From assembly GCA_964530825.1 (NCBI GenBank), contig CAZHCA010000015.1, positions 35,413 through 99,412 of the forward strand: a stretch of DNA of 64,000 bases. The letters are read 5' to 3'. The position numbers and the translations under genes were made by a program. Source of the stretch: CAZHCA01 sp964530825. Lineage in GTDB: Bacteria > Bacteroidota > Bacteroidia > Chitinophagales > Saprospiraceae. Numbering within the stretch: the stretch's first letter is position 1; each line of letters starts with the position of its first letter. The notes below the pieces were generated by a model that searched no databases, was not told the DNA's origin, and saw only the letters and a list, made by a program, of their open reading frames with translations. Shown piece by piece: positions 25,098 through 34,347 of this stretch.

Positions 25098-27617
25098 ATG
25101 TTCCGCCCTGTTCACCTTTTCGCGTTTTTGATCGGTCTAGCGATTACAGCTCCGCTGTGGGGGCAACAACCCGAGGTGATGCACTCGGGAGACATCCATC
25201 GCGGGATTAAAAAACTAGGTTTTTTAGGTTCTGCCCTGTACGTTGCCGCTCACCCCGACGATGAGAATACCCGCCTTATTAGCTACCTGTCTAACGAGGT
25301 GCACGCAGCGACTGCGTATTTATCGCTTACCCGCGGCGATGGCGGCCAAAATCTGATCGGTCCCGAAATTCGGGAATTGCTGGGCCTGATTCGCACACAG
25401 GAACTACTGGCGGCGCGCCGGACCGACGGTGGATCTCAATTTTTTACCCGCGCCAATGATTTCGGGTATTCCAAACATCCCGACGAGACCTTTCAGATCT
25501 GGGACCGAAAGCAGGTCCTGGGCGATGTGGTCTGGTGCATACGCCAATGGCGCCCTGACATTATCGTTAATCGGTTCGATCACCGCACGCCTGGTCGCAC
25601 GCACGGGCACCATACGGCATCGGCTATTCTCTCGGTCGAGGCCTTTCAGCTGGCCGGCGATCCTAAGGCTTACCCCGATCAACTGCAATATGTCGAACCC
25701 TGGCAGCCAGAGCGGATTTTTTTCAATACCTCCTGGTGGTTTTATGGTAGCCGCGAGGCTTTTGCAAAAGCGGATAAATCAAACATGGTGAGTGTAGATG
25801 CTGGTACCTATTACCCACTGCGCGGCCTTTCCAATAATGAAATTGCAGCGCGCAGCCGCAGCATGCACAAGAGCCAGGGCTTCGGTTCCGGTGGGCGTCG
25901 CGGCAGCGATATGGAATACCTGGAGCTGGTTGACGGTTCTATGTCCGGCGAGCCGGAAAACTTATTTGCCGGCGTCAATACTACCTGGACCCGTGTACCG
26001 GGAGGCGCTACGGTCGGTAAATTGGTCGATCAGCTAGAAGCCGACTTTAAGCACGACCAACCGGCGGCCAGCGTACCGCAGCTTTTGGAGATCTACGGTA
26101 TCATACGCGCATTACCGAAGGGCTACTGGCGGGATAAAAAGCTGGAAGAAACCAAGCAGCTGATTGCTGCCTGCCTGGGGCTTTATTTAGAAACCGTAGC
26201 TGAAGAATCTGCCGTCGTACCTGGCGACCCCATTGAGCTAGCTTCCGAAGTTGTGAACCGCTCGGACATTCCCGTGATTTTGAAGCGTATTCAAGTGCCA
26301 GCTGTGGGGGTAGATTCTGTGTATAACCTTCCTCTGGAAAGCAACCGGTCGTACCAGTGGTACCGTACGGTCGGAATTCCAGAGGATCTACCCTACACCA
26401 CTCCTTACTGGCTGCGCGAGCAAGGCAGCCTGGGTATGTACAAAGTGAGCGATCCGCGCTTAATCGGGATGCCCGAGACCCCCGAGCCGCTAATAGTGCA
26501 GTACGAAGTCGAAGTAGGCGGCCGGTCTTTGGTGTACGAAAATCCGGTAGTCTATAAATATACCGATCCAGTGGACGGTGAGGTGTACCGGCCTTTTGAA
26601 ATTATTCCCCCAGTTACGCTGAACATCGAAACCGATATCAGCATTTTTTCCGATTCAGCCCCCCAGGAAATAGTGGTAACGGTGCAAGCCGGCCGGCCCC
26701 GGGTTGAAGCTGATGTGATAGTCGAAGCACCGGAAGGGTGGCAAGTGACTCCCGCCAGCAATCCCGTATCGCTGGATATGGAAGGGGAAGAGGCCAAAGT
26801 TACTTTTACGGTTAGGCCTCCGGACCGTCAGTCTACTGGTCAATTGCAGGCGCTGGCCACGATGGACGGTAAAAGTTATCGCCAGTCGATCCAGCGCATC
26901 GAGTACGATCACATACCTACGCAAACCGTACTGAAGGATGCCCGGTCAAAAGTCGTGCGCATCGATTTGCAAAAGGCCGGCGAACGTGTAGGTTACATCA
27001 TGGGGGCCGGCGATAATATCCCCGCCAACCTGGAACAAATCGGATACCAGGTCGATCTCTTAGACCCGGAACGCCTCACGCTGGAAGACTTAGAGGTGTA
27101 CGATGCCGTTATAACGGGCGTTCGTGCTTACAATACTCTAGAGCGGATGCGTTTTATTCAACCCATCCTGATGGAATATGTCAAGGGGGGCGGTACGATG
27201 ATCGTCCAGTACAATACGACGCGTGGCTTAAAGATCGACGATGCAGATATGGGACCTTACCCACTGGAGCTTTCACGCGACCGAGTGACGGTTGAAGATG
27301 CGGAGGTGCGTTTTCTGGAGCCTCAGCATCCGGTTTTAAACTTTCCAAACAAAATTACACAGGCCGATTTTGAAGGCTGGGTACAGGAGCGCGGGCTGTA
27401 TTTTCCCGACGAATGGGACGATCGATACCAAGCCATTTTATCATCGAATGATCCTGGCGAGTCACCTAAAGACGGCGGCCTTCTGGTGGCTGCTTACGGC
27501 AAGGGGTATTATATCTATACCGGTTACTCCTGGTTCCGGGAATTGCCGGCTGGCGTGCCTGGTGCTTATCGTCTTTTCACCAATTTGATTTCCATCAACC
27601 AGAATGGAAAAAACTAG
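25098..27617 (+). CDS. Secreted PIG-L family deacetylase
   Basis: An 839-residue exported protein. Signal peptide 1-23 (LAITAPLWGQ) is followed by a LmbE/PIG-L N-acetylglucosaminyl deacetylase-like domain with the zinc motif AHPDDEN (51-57) and the second histidine cluster THGHHTAS. The middle has Ig-like strands (about 385-610), and the C-terminal ~210 residues resemble a class I glutamine amidotransferase-like (ThuA-like) fold. Large PIG-L proteins of this build are frequent in Bacteroidota; the substrate, probably an acetylated sugar or peptide, is not known. The ATG at 25098 gives the signal peptide. It overlaps the next small gene and leads into a symporter gene, suggesting degradation followed by uptake. 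Confidence 0.88.
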   Translation: MFRPVHLFAFLIGLAITAPLWGQQPEVMHSGDIHRGIKKLGFLGSALYVAAHPDDENTRLISYLSNEVHAATAYLSLTRGDGGQNLIGPEIRELLGLIRTQELLAARRTDGGSQFFTRANDFGYSKHPDETFQIWDRKQVLGDVVWCIRQWRPDIIVNRFDHRTPGRTHGHHTASAILSVEAFQLAGDPKAYPDQLQYVEPWQPERIFFNTSWWFYGSREAFAKADKSNMVSVDAGTYYPLRGLSNNEIAARSRSMHKSQGFGSGGRRGSDMEYLELVDGSMSGEPENLFAGVNTTWTRVPGGATVGKLVDQLEADFKHDQPAASVPQLLEIYGIIRALPKGYWRDKKLEETKQLIAACLGLYLETVAEESAVVPGDPIELASEVVNRSDIPVILKRIQVPAVGVDSVYNLPLESNRSYQWYRTVGIPEDLPYTTPYWLREQGSLGMYKVSDPRLIGMPETPEPLIVQYEVEVGGRSLVYENPVVYKYTDPVDGEVYRPFEIIPPVTLNIETDISIFSDSAPQEIVVTVQAGRPRVEADVIVEAPEGWQVTPASNPVSLDMEGEEAKVTFTVRPPDRQSTGQLQALATMDGKSYRQSIQRIEYDHIPTQTVLKDARSKVVRIDLQKAGERVGYIMGAGDNIPANLEQIGYQVDLLDPERLTLEDLEVYDAVITGVRAYNTLERMRFIQPILMEYVKGGGTMIVQYNTTRGLKIDDADMGPYPLELSRDRVTVEDAEVRFLEPQHPVLNFPNKITQADFEGWVQERGLYFPDEWDDRYQAILSSNDPGESPKDGGLLVAAYGKGYYIYTGYSWFRELPAGVPGAYRLFTNLISINQNGKN

Positions 27618-27804
27618 CTTAGCGGCAAAACCCTTTGCTATGGCACCCACATCAGAGGACCATCAAACAGAAAAGCGCGATCGCAATGAAGAGGAGGGCA
27701 GGCCACCCATTTTCAGGACCTGGAAGCAGATGTACCTATTTGTCCTGTTTTTTCATGCCTTTATAATTACTCTTTTTTACCTGCTGACACGCACCTACGC
27801 GTAA
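27604..27804 (+). CDS. Small single-helix membrane protein next to a symporter
   Basis: A 66-residue protein with a charged N-terminal half and one membrane helix (about 43-63: MYLFVLFFHAFIITLFYLLT). It overlaps the PIG-L stop by 14 bp and ends 31 bp before the symporter ATG. Similar short proteins with a WxQMYxFV...FYLLT pattern sit directly ahead of sodium/solute symporters in other Bacteroidota, so it may be a small subunit of the transporter. The start could instead be the ATG at 27640. Confidence 0.68.
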   Translation: MEKTSLAAKPFAMAPTSEDHQTEKRDRNEEEGRPPIFRTWKQMYLFVLFFHAFIITLFYLLTRTYA

Positions 27805-27835
27805 GCACTGCATCTGTTAAACCAAATAACGACCT

Positions 27836-29554
27836 ATGCACCTTATTGACTGGATCATTATGGTAGGCACGCTGTTAGGTATCGTGGCCTATGGCGTCTG
27901 GCGAACCCGCAAAGTAGATAATGTGCAGAGCTACTTGCTGGGCGATCGCGACCTACCCTGGTGGACAATCGGACTTTCGATCATGGCAACGCAGGCCAGC
28001 GCAATCACCTTTTTATCGACGCCCGGACAGGCCTACCAAGATGGGATGGGGTTTGCCCAGTTTTACTTTGGCCTGCCGATCGCCATGGTCATCCTGAGTG
28101 TTTTTGTCTTGCCCATTTTTTACCGGCTCAAGGTGTACACTGCCTACGAGTTTCTGGAGGGGCGATTCGACTTGCGTACACGCACCTTTACGGCCCTGCT
28201 TTTTCTCATCCAGCGTGGCCTGGCCGCAGGGCTGACGATTTACGCACCAGCCATCATCCTTTCTTCCATACTGGACTGGCCTTTGCGCCTAACTATTCTC
28301 CTGATCGGCGGAATTGTAATTTTCTACACCGTGCTAGGAGGCACTAAGGCGGTGAGCGTCACCCAGAAACAACAGATGATCATCATTTTAACCGGTATGT
28401 TCATTGCCGCCACGGTTATTGTATTTCGCTTGCCACAGGAGATTAGCTTCAACGAGGCGCTGGGTGTAGCTGGAAAAATGGGAAAACTCGAGGTGGTCGA
28501 TTTTGAGTTCGATCTATCAAACCGGTATAACTTCTGGTCAGGCATGTTAGGAGGCGTATTTCTCTTTTTATCCTATTTCGGTACCGATCAAAGCCAGGTG
28601 CAACGCTATTTGTCAGGAAAATCCCTGACGGAAAGCCGTCTTGGCCTCCTTTTCAACGGAATTATCAAGGTGCCTATGCAGTTTCTAGTGCTCTTTGTAG
28701 GGGTATTGGTGTTTTTGTTTTTCCAATTTAACCAACCGCCCATCCATTTCAATGAAGCTAATCGCGAGAAGTTGGAAAATACCGAATACGAACCCGCACT
28801 CAATGAACTAAGTGCCACCTACGACGATATTTTCTCTGCCAGACAGGCCGAAATCAGTAATCTGATCAACGGACTACGTGACAATGACCAGATTCAGGTA
28901 GCCGAAACGCAGGAGCGTATTGCCGCTCTGCAAGCTACCGAGGATGCGCTGCGCTTCCAGGTCGATTCGCTTATTCTCCTGCAAGATCCGCTGGCCAAGG
29001 TTAATGATACGGATTACGTCTTTATCACCTTTGTGATGACCTACCTTCCGATAGGTTTGGTAGGCCTGCTGCTGGCGGTTATTTTTTCAGCAGCGATGTC
29101 GTCATCGTCTTCGGAATTGAATGCCCTGGCCACCACTACTGTCATCGATATCTACCGGCGCTCGTTTGTGACACGGCAGACTGATCGACATTACTTCCAG
29201 GCATCGCGCTGGCTGACCATCGCCTGGGGTATCGTCATTCTATTATTTGCCGTATTGGCAGATTTGTTCGAAAACCTCATCCAGGCGGTAAATATTGTAG
29301 GCTCCCTCTTTTACGGCGTCATCCTCGGTATTTTTGTTGTTGCTTTCTTTTTGAAGCAAATCGGGGGCCGCGCCGTTTTTTGGGGGGCGGTCCTCAGCGA
29401 AATCATAGTTTTGATTATTTTTTTTCTCGACAGTCAAGGATACATCAGTATGGCCTACCTTTGGCTCAACTTAATCGGGTGCGCGTTGGTCGTCGTCATC
29501 AGTAGCATGTTATCGCCTATTTTGCCGGACCGACCCCAAAGGGGAACGGCTTAA
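27836..29554 (+). CDS. Sodium/solute symporter (SSS family)
   Basis: A 572-residue inner-membrane transporter with about 13 predicted helices and SSS-family features: the TM1 region followed by YLLGDRDLPWWTIGLSIMAT, the ITFLSTPG and SYFGTDQSQVQRYL segments (sodium-site region), and IFSAAMSSSSSELNALAT. A long hydrophilic insert (about 305-385, coiled coil, EISNLINGLRDND) separates helices in the middle; such an insert is unusual for the family but seen in Bacteroidota. The substrate is unknown. The neighbouring deacetylase suggests an amino sugar or related solute, by inference only. It converges with the HEPN-like gene with a 6-bp gap. Confidence 0.92.
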   Translation: MHLIDWIIMVGTLLGIVAYGVWRTRKVDNVQSYLLGDRDLPWWTIGLSIMATQASAITFLSTPGQAYQDGMGFAQFYFGLPIAMVILSVFVLPIFYRLKVYTAYEFLEGRFDLRTRTFTALLFLIQRGLAAGLTIYAPAIILSSILDWPLRLTILLIGGIVIFYTVLGGTKAVSVTQKQQMIIILTGMFIAATVIVFRLPQEISFNEALGVAGKMGKLEVVDFEFDLSNRYNFWSGMLGGVFLFLSYFGTDQSQVQRYLSGKSLTESRLGLLFNGIIKVPMQFLVLFVGVLVFLFFQFNQPPIHFNEANREKLENTEYEPALNELSATYDDIFSARQAEISNLINGLRDNDQIQVAETQERIAALQATEDALRFQVDSLILLQDPLAKVNDTDYVFITFVMTYLPIGLVGLLLAVIFSAAMSSSSSELNALATTTVIDIYRRSFVTRQTDRHYFQASRWLTIAWGIVILLFAVLADLFENLIQAVNIVGSLFYGVILGIFVVAFFLKQIGGRAVFWGAVLSEIIVLIIFFLDSQGYISMAYLWLNLIGCALVVVISSMLSPILPDRPQRGTA

Positions 29555-29560
29555 AAACGA

Positions 29561-30499
29561 TTAGATTTTAACCAGGACGACCGTGCGGTTACTGGTAGTC
29601 TGAAAATAGAGGGCCTCATCGGAGTCTTTTACCGGACCGGTGCCTTTGACAATAACGAGGCCATGCTCCATCCCTACCTTGGCCAAAAAAGTATCCATCT
29701 GCGAGGGTAAGGAGGAAGCCGCTATCGGACCGCTACCCCTTTTAATATCGATCGCACATTGTTGTTGCGTATTGGTGTCTGTCAAGATGAGGTCTATCGT
29801 GTATTGGTGATCTTCCAGGTTGAATATGGGTTGGCGCTTTACTTGCAGCGTCGGTAGGCTAGCCCGGAAAAATGCTGTCAATTTGCCAGCCATTTCCGCT
29901 TCTGCATCGTCGGGGTCGAGTGTAGAAGCAGGTGACTGCGCAAACGCCTGCACCGCTTTACCTAGCTGCACGGCCCAAGGGTCTTCCATCAGGCTGCGCT
30001 CCTGGCTGAGGACTACGGGCTGATCCTCCAAAGCCTTTTCTTGTATGCCAGCCGCCAACTCTTCCAGGATTTGGTTCAAGAGTACGTGTACAAACGCCGT
30101 TACGGAAATAATGGCCAGAAAAGCCTCTGTGTCGCTAAAGAATAACTGATAATTATGGGTGGATTCATTGCGCCACTCGCGACGGTAATTTTGGAAAAGC
30201 TGAAGGACGCGGGGCGAGAAAACCTCCTCTTTGGACAGGTACTTTTCGATATCGTACAGGCGCTTACGGTTGCCTTCTTCTTTTGATAAAAACTCGAACG
30301 CTTCTTTCAGGATACCCTCGTAGGCCTGATTGGTGCGATAGATAACATCGTTGAAGTATTGATCGTCTTGCAGTTCTTTGCCGGTTTCGAGCAGCGAACC
30401 GGCGCGTTCAATGTGCGTGAGTACAGACTGCAGGCCGTGATTATCGGCTAACTGGCCAATGCGGACGATCTGATCGGAAATCGTGTCGAAAATATTCAT
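29561..30499 (-). CDS. Putative HEPN and PD-(D/E)XK two-domain nuclease-like protein
   Basis: A 312-residue protein I do not recognise as a named family. The N-terminal ~150 residues are all-helical and contain RNESTH (R110-H115), which matches the HEPN ribonuclease signature R-N-x3-H. The C-terminal ~110 residues show TIDLIL (D236), a short hairpin, then AIDIKRG (D251-x-K253), the order expected for a PD-(D/E)XK nuclease-like core. A low-complexity linker (about 155-205) joins them. No signal peptide or membrane segment. HEPN and restriction-like folds are both frequent in toxins and phage defence, but no antitoxin or defence gene is adjacent. Domain assignments are motif-based inference; the alternative is a scaffold protein with degenerate folds. 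Confidence 0.6.
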   Translation of the reverse strand: MNIFDTISDQIVRIGQLADNHGLQSVLTHIERAGSLLETGKELQDDQYFNDVIYRTNQAYEGILKEAFEFLSKEEGNRKRLYDIEKYLSKEEVFSPRVLQLFQNYRREWRNESTHNYQLFFSDTEAFLAIISVTAFVHVLLNQILEELAAGIQEKALEDQPVVLSQERSLMEDPWAVQLGKAVQAFAQSPASTLDPDDAEAEMAGKLTAFFRASLPTLQVKRQPIFNLEDHQYTIDLILTDTNTQQQCAIDIKRGSGPIAASSLPSQMDTFLAKVGMEHGLVIVKGTGPVKDSDEALYFQTTSNRTVVLVKI

Positions 30500-30591
30500 A
30501 TGGCGTTAGGTGCTAGGGATTGATCGGAATGACGAATGCCGCCAAAAGATAACCCTAAAAAAAGAATCTATCTCCCACAGGTCGAGAAAAA

Positions 30592-31152
30592 TTACGTCCG
30601 GATGCAGTAGGTTTGCGCTAACTTATCGTGCAGGGCCTGTTTTTTGTCATCGATGATGACAAACATGATCGAAGTTACTACGATAAATACGGAAACCTGG
30701 GTCAGCAGTGGGTTGCTATAGTCTTCCAAGAACTGACTGTACGCCGGCATGGTCCGAACTTCTTGGAAAGCATCGAGGGCGAAAAACTTAACCAAGGTGA
30801 TTATAGTGGTAATGGTATCGGTGGCGTAGAGGGCGAATCGTCGGAATGCCTGATCCAAGTTGATGGGCTGTCCCGATGGGTCGACAACTTTCAAACTCAA
30901 TGCCCGTTTGCCAAGGGTAGCCCCGTAGCGGTATTCCATGAAAATCTTATACACGGGGAAGGCGAGTGTGAGGAGAATAGCCAAGGGGAGGATTTTCAAT
31001 TGAAGGATATTGTACAGACTAAGTGCGCCGGCGGGGATGAAAACAACCAGGTCGATCAGGGTCGCCAGCGCCCGTTGCCAGAAAGCGGCATACACAGTAT
31101 CCGGGGGCAGCTCGGGCTGGTGGATCTCTTCGTCGAGTATTGGTTGCGACAT
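30592..31152 (-). CDS. RDD family membrane protein
   Basis: A 186-residue membrane protein with three or four helices and the RDD family features: FWQRALATLIDLVVF (conserved R and D in the first helix) and GATLGKRALSLKVVD in the loop after the second helix. RDD proteins are uncharacterised, with suggested roles in ion transport. It begins 9 bp after the stop of the SH3 lipoprotein gene upstream on the same strand, so the two are probably co-transcribed. Confidence 0.87.
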   Translation of the reverse strand: MSQPILDEEIHQPELPPDTVYAAFWQRALATLIDLVVFIPAGALSLYNILQLKILPLAILLTLAFPVYKIFMEYRYGATLGKRALSLKVVDPSGQPINLDQAFRRFALYATDTITTIITLVKFFALDAFQEVRTMPAYSQFLEDYSNPLLTQVSVFIVVTSIMFVIIDDKKQALHDKLAQTYCIRT

Positions 31153-31161
31153 AGTAGTTTT

Positions 31162-31956
31162 TTAATCACCTGCTTCCATGAAAGCAATGCGCCATTTCCC
31201 TTCAGGGTTTTTTTCAAAACCCATTCGATAGCCTAACGGCTCGCAAAAATACTTACCCCAAACATAACCCTCTTTACCGTTAGCAGTGCGTATCTGGGCC
31301 CAGGATTGGGTTTCTCCATTAATAGTAGTTCGTTCGGTGCTGTAGCCCCGGGCGTCGACGATATCGAAAGAGAGGGAGCCGATAACTTTAGCCCGAATGC
31401 TCGGTTCGGCACGAAGGCGCACTCCTGCTCCTACTATGGCACCCTTGCCGATCATGGGCACTTCTTCTGGCCAGGCCGCAAAGGGGTAGGGAGCAAAGAA
31501 CTTGGTACGGTTATCTTCGAAGAGCCCCCCTTGGGACAGCAAGCGGTTCAGAACCGGCCAGACTTCAGAGGCCTCTACTTCATCCGGATTATCGAGTTCC
31601 CAGGCCTTGATAAATCCTTGGCGGCCCGGTTCAAGGGCAAAGTTCACCGCCACTTCGGGGTCGACCACACTGAGCAGGTAAATTACATCCTTTTGTAGGA
31701 CCTTGTCCCGCAGAGCTTCGCGAAAAACATAGAAGGCCGTATCAGTAGGGGCCTCATCGACTGGATGGAGTTTAGCGGCTTCCTTTACTTGCTGGGTTGG
31801 AAATTGAAGGGGGCGCTTTTCCAGGTATTCCTGGTAGCGTAGAGCCAGGCTATCGGTCGCAGGTGTGGCGTTATCTTCGGCTGCCTCGGGCGCGTCGGTT
31901 TGGCACGACCAGAGGATAAGAAGCAATGACGTCGCCCAGAAAGGAAGCATCCGCAT
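31162..31956 (-). CDS. SH3-domain lipoprotein
   Basis: A 264-residue protein from the ATG ending at 31956 (MRMLPFWATSLLLILWSC). A further in-frame ATG at 32040 would put 28 unlikely residues before the signal sequence. The lipobox is LWSC. The middle is helical, and a bacterial SH3 domain lies near residues 175-245 (VGAGVRLRAEPSIRAKVIGS, then SWAQIRTANGKEGYVWGKYF). SH3b domains often bind peptidoglycan, so anchoring at the cell wall or envelope is likely. It leads into the RDD gene. Confidence 0.8.
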   Translation of the reverse strand: MRMLPFWATSLLLILWSCQTDAPEAAEDNATPATDSLALRYQEYLEKRPLQFPTQQVKEAAKLHPVDEAPTDTAFYVFREALRDKVLQKDVIYLLSVVDPEVAVNFALEPGRQGFIKAWELDNPDEVEASEVWPVLNRLLSQGGLFEDNRTKFFAPYPFAAWPEEVPMIGKGAIVGAGVRLRAEPSIRAKVIGSLSFDIVDARGYSTERTTINGETQSWAQIRTANGKEGYVWGKYFCEPLGYRMGFEKNPEGKWRIAFMEAGD

Positions 31957-32062
31957 GGTAATTTGGGCTTTATGTGGAAGGGGACCGACACGGGCTTGCG
32001 CCAGGTTGCAAGCTCGTGTCGACCGCGGTTGGAATCGCATTACTATTTTCTTCCGGGCGTCT

Positions 32063-32725
32063 TTAAGCCTTTACCTCAACGCCGTGGGCACCTTTTTTCT
32101 CTGGCAGGGTACCGAAAACATAATCCCAGATCGGGGAAGAAACGCCAAAGAGAATATCACTATTCTGGTAGTGGTGAATAGCGTGATTTGTCCAAAGCGC
32201 TTTAAAGGCATTGTTGGGAGCTCGAAAAATGTGCACCGCGTAGTGGATTAACAGGTAAAAAGCATAACCCGTCAGGAAGCCGGCCAAAGTGGCAAAAGAG
32301 TATTTGTCTAGGATGATGCGAAAGATAATCAACAATAACGTGCCGACAATCACACTCAGTACCGGAGGCATAGCGATCCGCTGCTTGTCTTTCGGGTAGT
32401 CGTGGTGGATACCGTGCATGGTGTAAGCGACCTTTTTGCGCCACTGGCTATTGGGTTCCATGTGATAAACACCGCGGTGTACGGTGTATTCTGCAAATGT
32501 GAACAGGAACCAGCCGCCGAAAAACAGCAGTACCACCTGAATGTTCGTCAGGTCGGTCGCTACCTTCGTATAGTAAATCAGTGCAATAGCATACAGAAAG
32601 AACAAGCCGACCGGTATGGAGATATGGGTCCGGGTCAACTTGTCCAGCCACTTATTTCTAAAGATAGCTGGCGACTCATTGTCGTTGGTGATAAAGTTTT
32701 GATTGCGTTTTTTGATCGTACTCAT
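32063..32725 (-). CDS. Sterol desaturase / fatty acid hydroxylase family protein
   Basis: A 220-residue inner-membrane diiron hydroxylase with four helices and the histidine clusters of the FA_hydroxylase family: EYTVHRGVYHM, HGIHHD, HYAVHIF and HAIHHYQNSD. Such enzymes hydroxylate acyl chains; in Bacteroidota that make sphingolipids or hydroxylated fatty acids, similar proteins hydroxylate membrane lipids. The exact substrate is inferred. It is in a minus-strand run but with 100-bp gaps to both neighbours. Confidence 0.88.
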   Translation of the reverse strand: MSTIKKRNQNFITNDNESPAIFRNKWLDKLTRTHISIPVGLFFLYAIALIYYTKVATDLTNIQVVLLFFGGWFLFTFAEYTVHRGVYHMEPNSQWRKKVAYTMHGIHHDYPKDKQRIAMPPVLSVIVGTLLLIIFRIILDKYSFATLAGFLTGYAFYLLIHYAVHIFRAPNNAFKALWTNHAIHHYQNSDILFGVSSPIWDYVFGTLPEKKGAHGVEVKA

Positions 32726-32829
32726 AGTTGGGTCACGTTTGAAGGATCCTGTAAATTTTCACCTTTAGTAAACAGTTCAGAATTCAAGAAAGCTCACAAA
32801 AAAGACATTTTTTGATTTAGCAGCAAGTA

Positions 32830-33939
32830 TTAAATTTTTAAGGTTTCTCGTGTCTGGCGGATGTATTTTTTATATTTCATGCGGTAGGTTCGGTAATACG
32901 TTTTGTAGCGTTTACGCAGGTATTCATAGCTGTAAAAAGAAATTGGCTCATTCAGCATCTCGGCGGTCATGAAACCTTGTTGCTGCATCCAATCGTCATT
33001 GTACACTTTACCCAGGTAGCGCGTACCATGGTCGGGAAAAAGGACGACCACGACGTCAGTTGGCTTAAGGGTTGATTGGATTTCAAATACGCATTCCAAG
33101 GCTGCTCCGCTGGAATAACCCAGTAGCAGTCCTTCTTTGGCGGCTAGTTCTCTCACGCGAAGTGCAGAAGGTGCATCGTGCACCTTGACAAAATCGTCGA
33201 TAAGATCGAAATGGACATTATCCGGGATGATGGTTTTCCCTAGGCCTTCTATTTTATAGGAAAAGATTTCATTCTCATCAAAGATTCCCGTCTGCCAGTA
33301 CTTCTTCAGGACGGAGCCGTAGGCATCGACCGCAATGATTTGAATATCCGGGTTTTGTTCTTTCAAGTAACGAGCAGTACCCGAAAGAGAGCCGCCGGTG
33401 CCGGCGCAACAAACATAGTGGGTAATCTTGCCTTGGGTTTGGCGCCAGATCTCGGGGCCGGTGGTTCGGTAGTGTGCTTGGGCATTATTGGGGTTGAAGT
33501 TCTGACCGAGGTAGAAAGAATTGGGCGTTTCCCGGGCTAATTGTTCGGCCCGGGAATAGTAGGAACGGGGGTCTTCAGGGGCAGCATCAGCCGGGCAAAC
33601 GACTACCTCGGCTCCCATGGATCGCAGCAAGGCAATTTTTTCTTTTGATGCCTTACTCGTGACGGTTAGGATACAGCGATAACCCTTGAGGGAGCAGACC
33701 ATAGCAAGGCTATAGCCTGTATTTCCGGAAGTAGCTTCGATAATGGTCGCGCCGGGTTCGATAAGCCCTTTGCGCTCTGCCTGCTCGACCATGTACAATG
33801 CAATTCGATCTTTGGCGGATTGCCCCGGATTGTAGGCTTCTACCTTACCCATGACCGTAGCCGGAATATCCGCACAGATTCGACTCAGCTTAATCAACGG
33901 CGTGTTGCCGATCGTTTGCAGTACGCTATCGTAATACAT
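32830..33939 (-). CDS. PLP-dependent cysteine / cystathionine beta-synthase family enzyme
   Basis: A 369-residue fold-type II PLP enzyme. K43 in NPGQSAKDRIA is the Schiff-base lysine (the family normally has PGGSVKDR). The SGNTG loop (ATSGNTGYS) and the glycine-rich CCAGTGGSLSG bind substrate and the PLP phosphate. It is longer than CysK (~310) because of a basic C-terminal extension (YRTYRMKYKKYIRQTR), but has no CBS pair. Whether it makes cysteine from O-acetylserine or cystathionine from serine and homocysteine cannot be decided. An inverted repeat (33951-33992) lies just upstream. Confidence 0.88.
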   Translation of the reverse strand: MYYDSVLQTIGNTPLIKLSRICADIPATVMGKVEAYNPGQSAKDRIALYMVEQAERKGLIEPGATIIEATSGNTGYSLAMVCSLKGYRCILTVTSKASKEKIALLRSMGAEVVVCPADAAPEDPRSYYSRAEQLARETPNSFYLGQNFNPNNAQAHYRTTGPEIWRQTQGKITHYVCCAGTGGSLSGTARYLKEQNPDIQIIAVDAYGSVLKKYWQTGIFDENEIFSYKIEGLGKTIIPDNVHFDLIDDFVKVHDAPSALRVRELAAKEGLLLGYSSGAALECVFEIQSTLKPTDVVVVLFPDHGTRYLGKVYNDDWMQQQGFMTAEMLNEPISFYSYEYLRKRYKTYYRTYRMKYKKYIRQTRETLKI

Positions 33940-34347
33940 AAGCTATGGTTTTCATTATTGGGTACACAAAAAGACATTGCCATAATAATGAAGGCCCTCA
34001 GGTGTAAATGGTACACGGGGTATCTTACATTTTGCCAATGGTTGCTGTGCGTTAGGGTGATCAATGCAGAAGTGCATACGGGAACTCTAAGACTCTAATA
34101 AGACAAAAATAATCACCCCCCCTCAATAAATAAAAAAATATGATCATTTTTAACCTCCCTGATTCGGGGGAAGGTGGTCTTAGATTCTGTGTAAGTAAGA
34201 AGGTAACAATAAATTAATCTTTGTTTTTCAACTTATCTGGCAGGATAACCGTCCTCACCAGCAAAATCACTTCCCAAACAAAACCAGTCATCGATTTTTA
34301 TAATTAGGCGACGGAGTACGCACACTTAAACTAATGATCAGTCAAAT
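33940..34347. other. Divergent intergenic region
   Basis: This 408-bp AT-rich gap lies between the cysteine synthase gene (leftward) and the Nudix gene (rightward). Apart from the inverted repeat at 33951-33992 I see no gene, terminator or consensus promoter. Confidence 0.5.
33951..33992. promoter_or_regulatory. Inverted repeat upstream of the cysteine synthase gene
   Basis: TTCATTATT (33951-33959) and AATAATGAA (33984-33992) are exact reverse complements separated by 24 nt, 12-53 bp upstream of the minus-strand start. Possible operator or leader stem. Confidence 0.3.
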
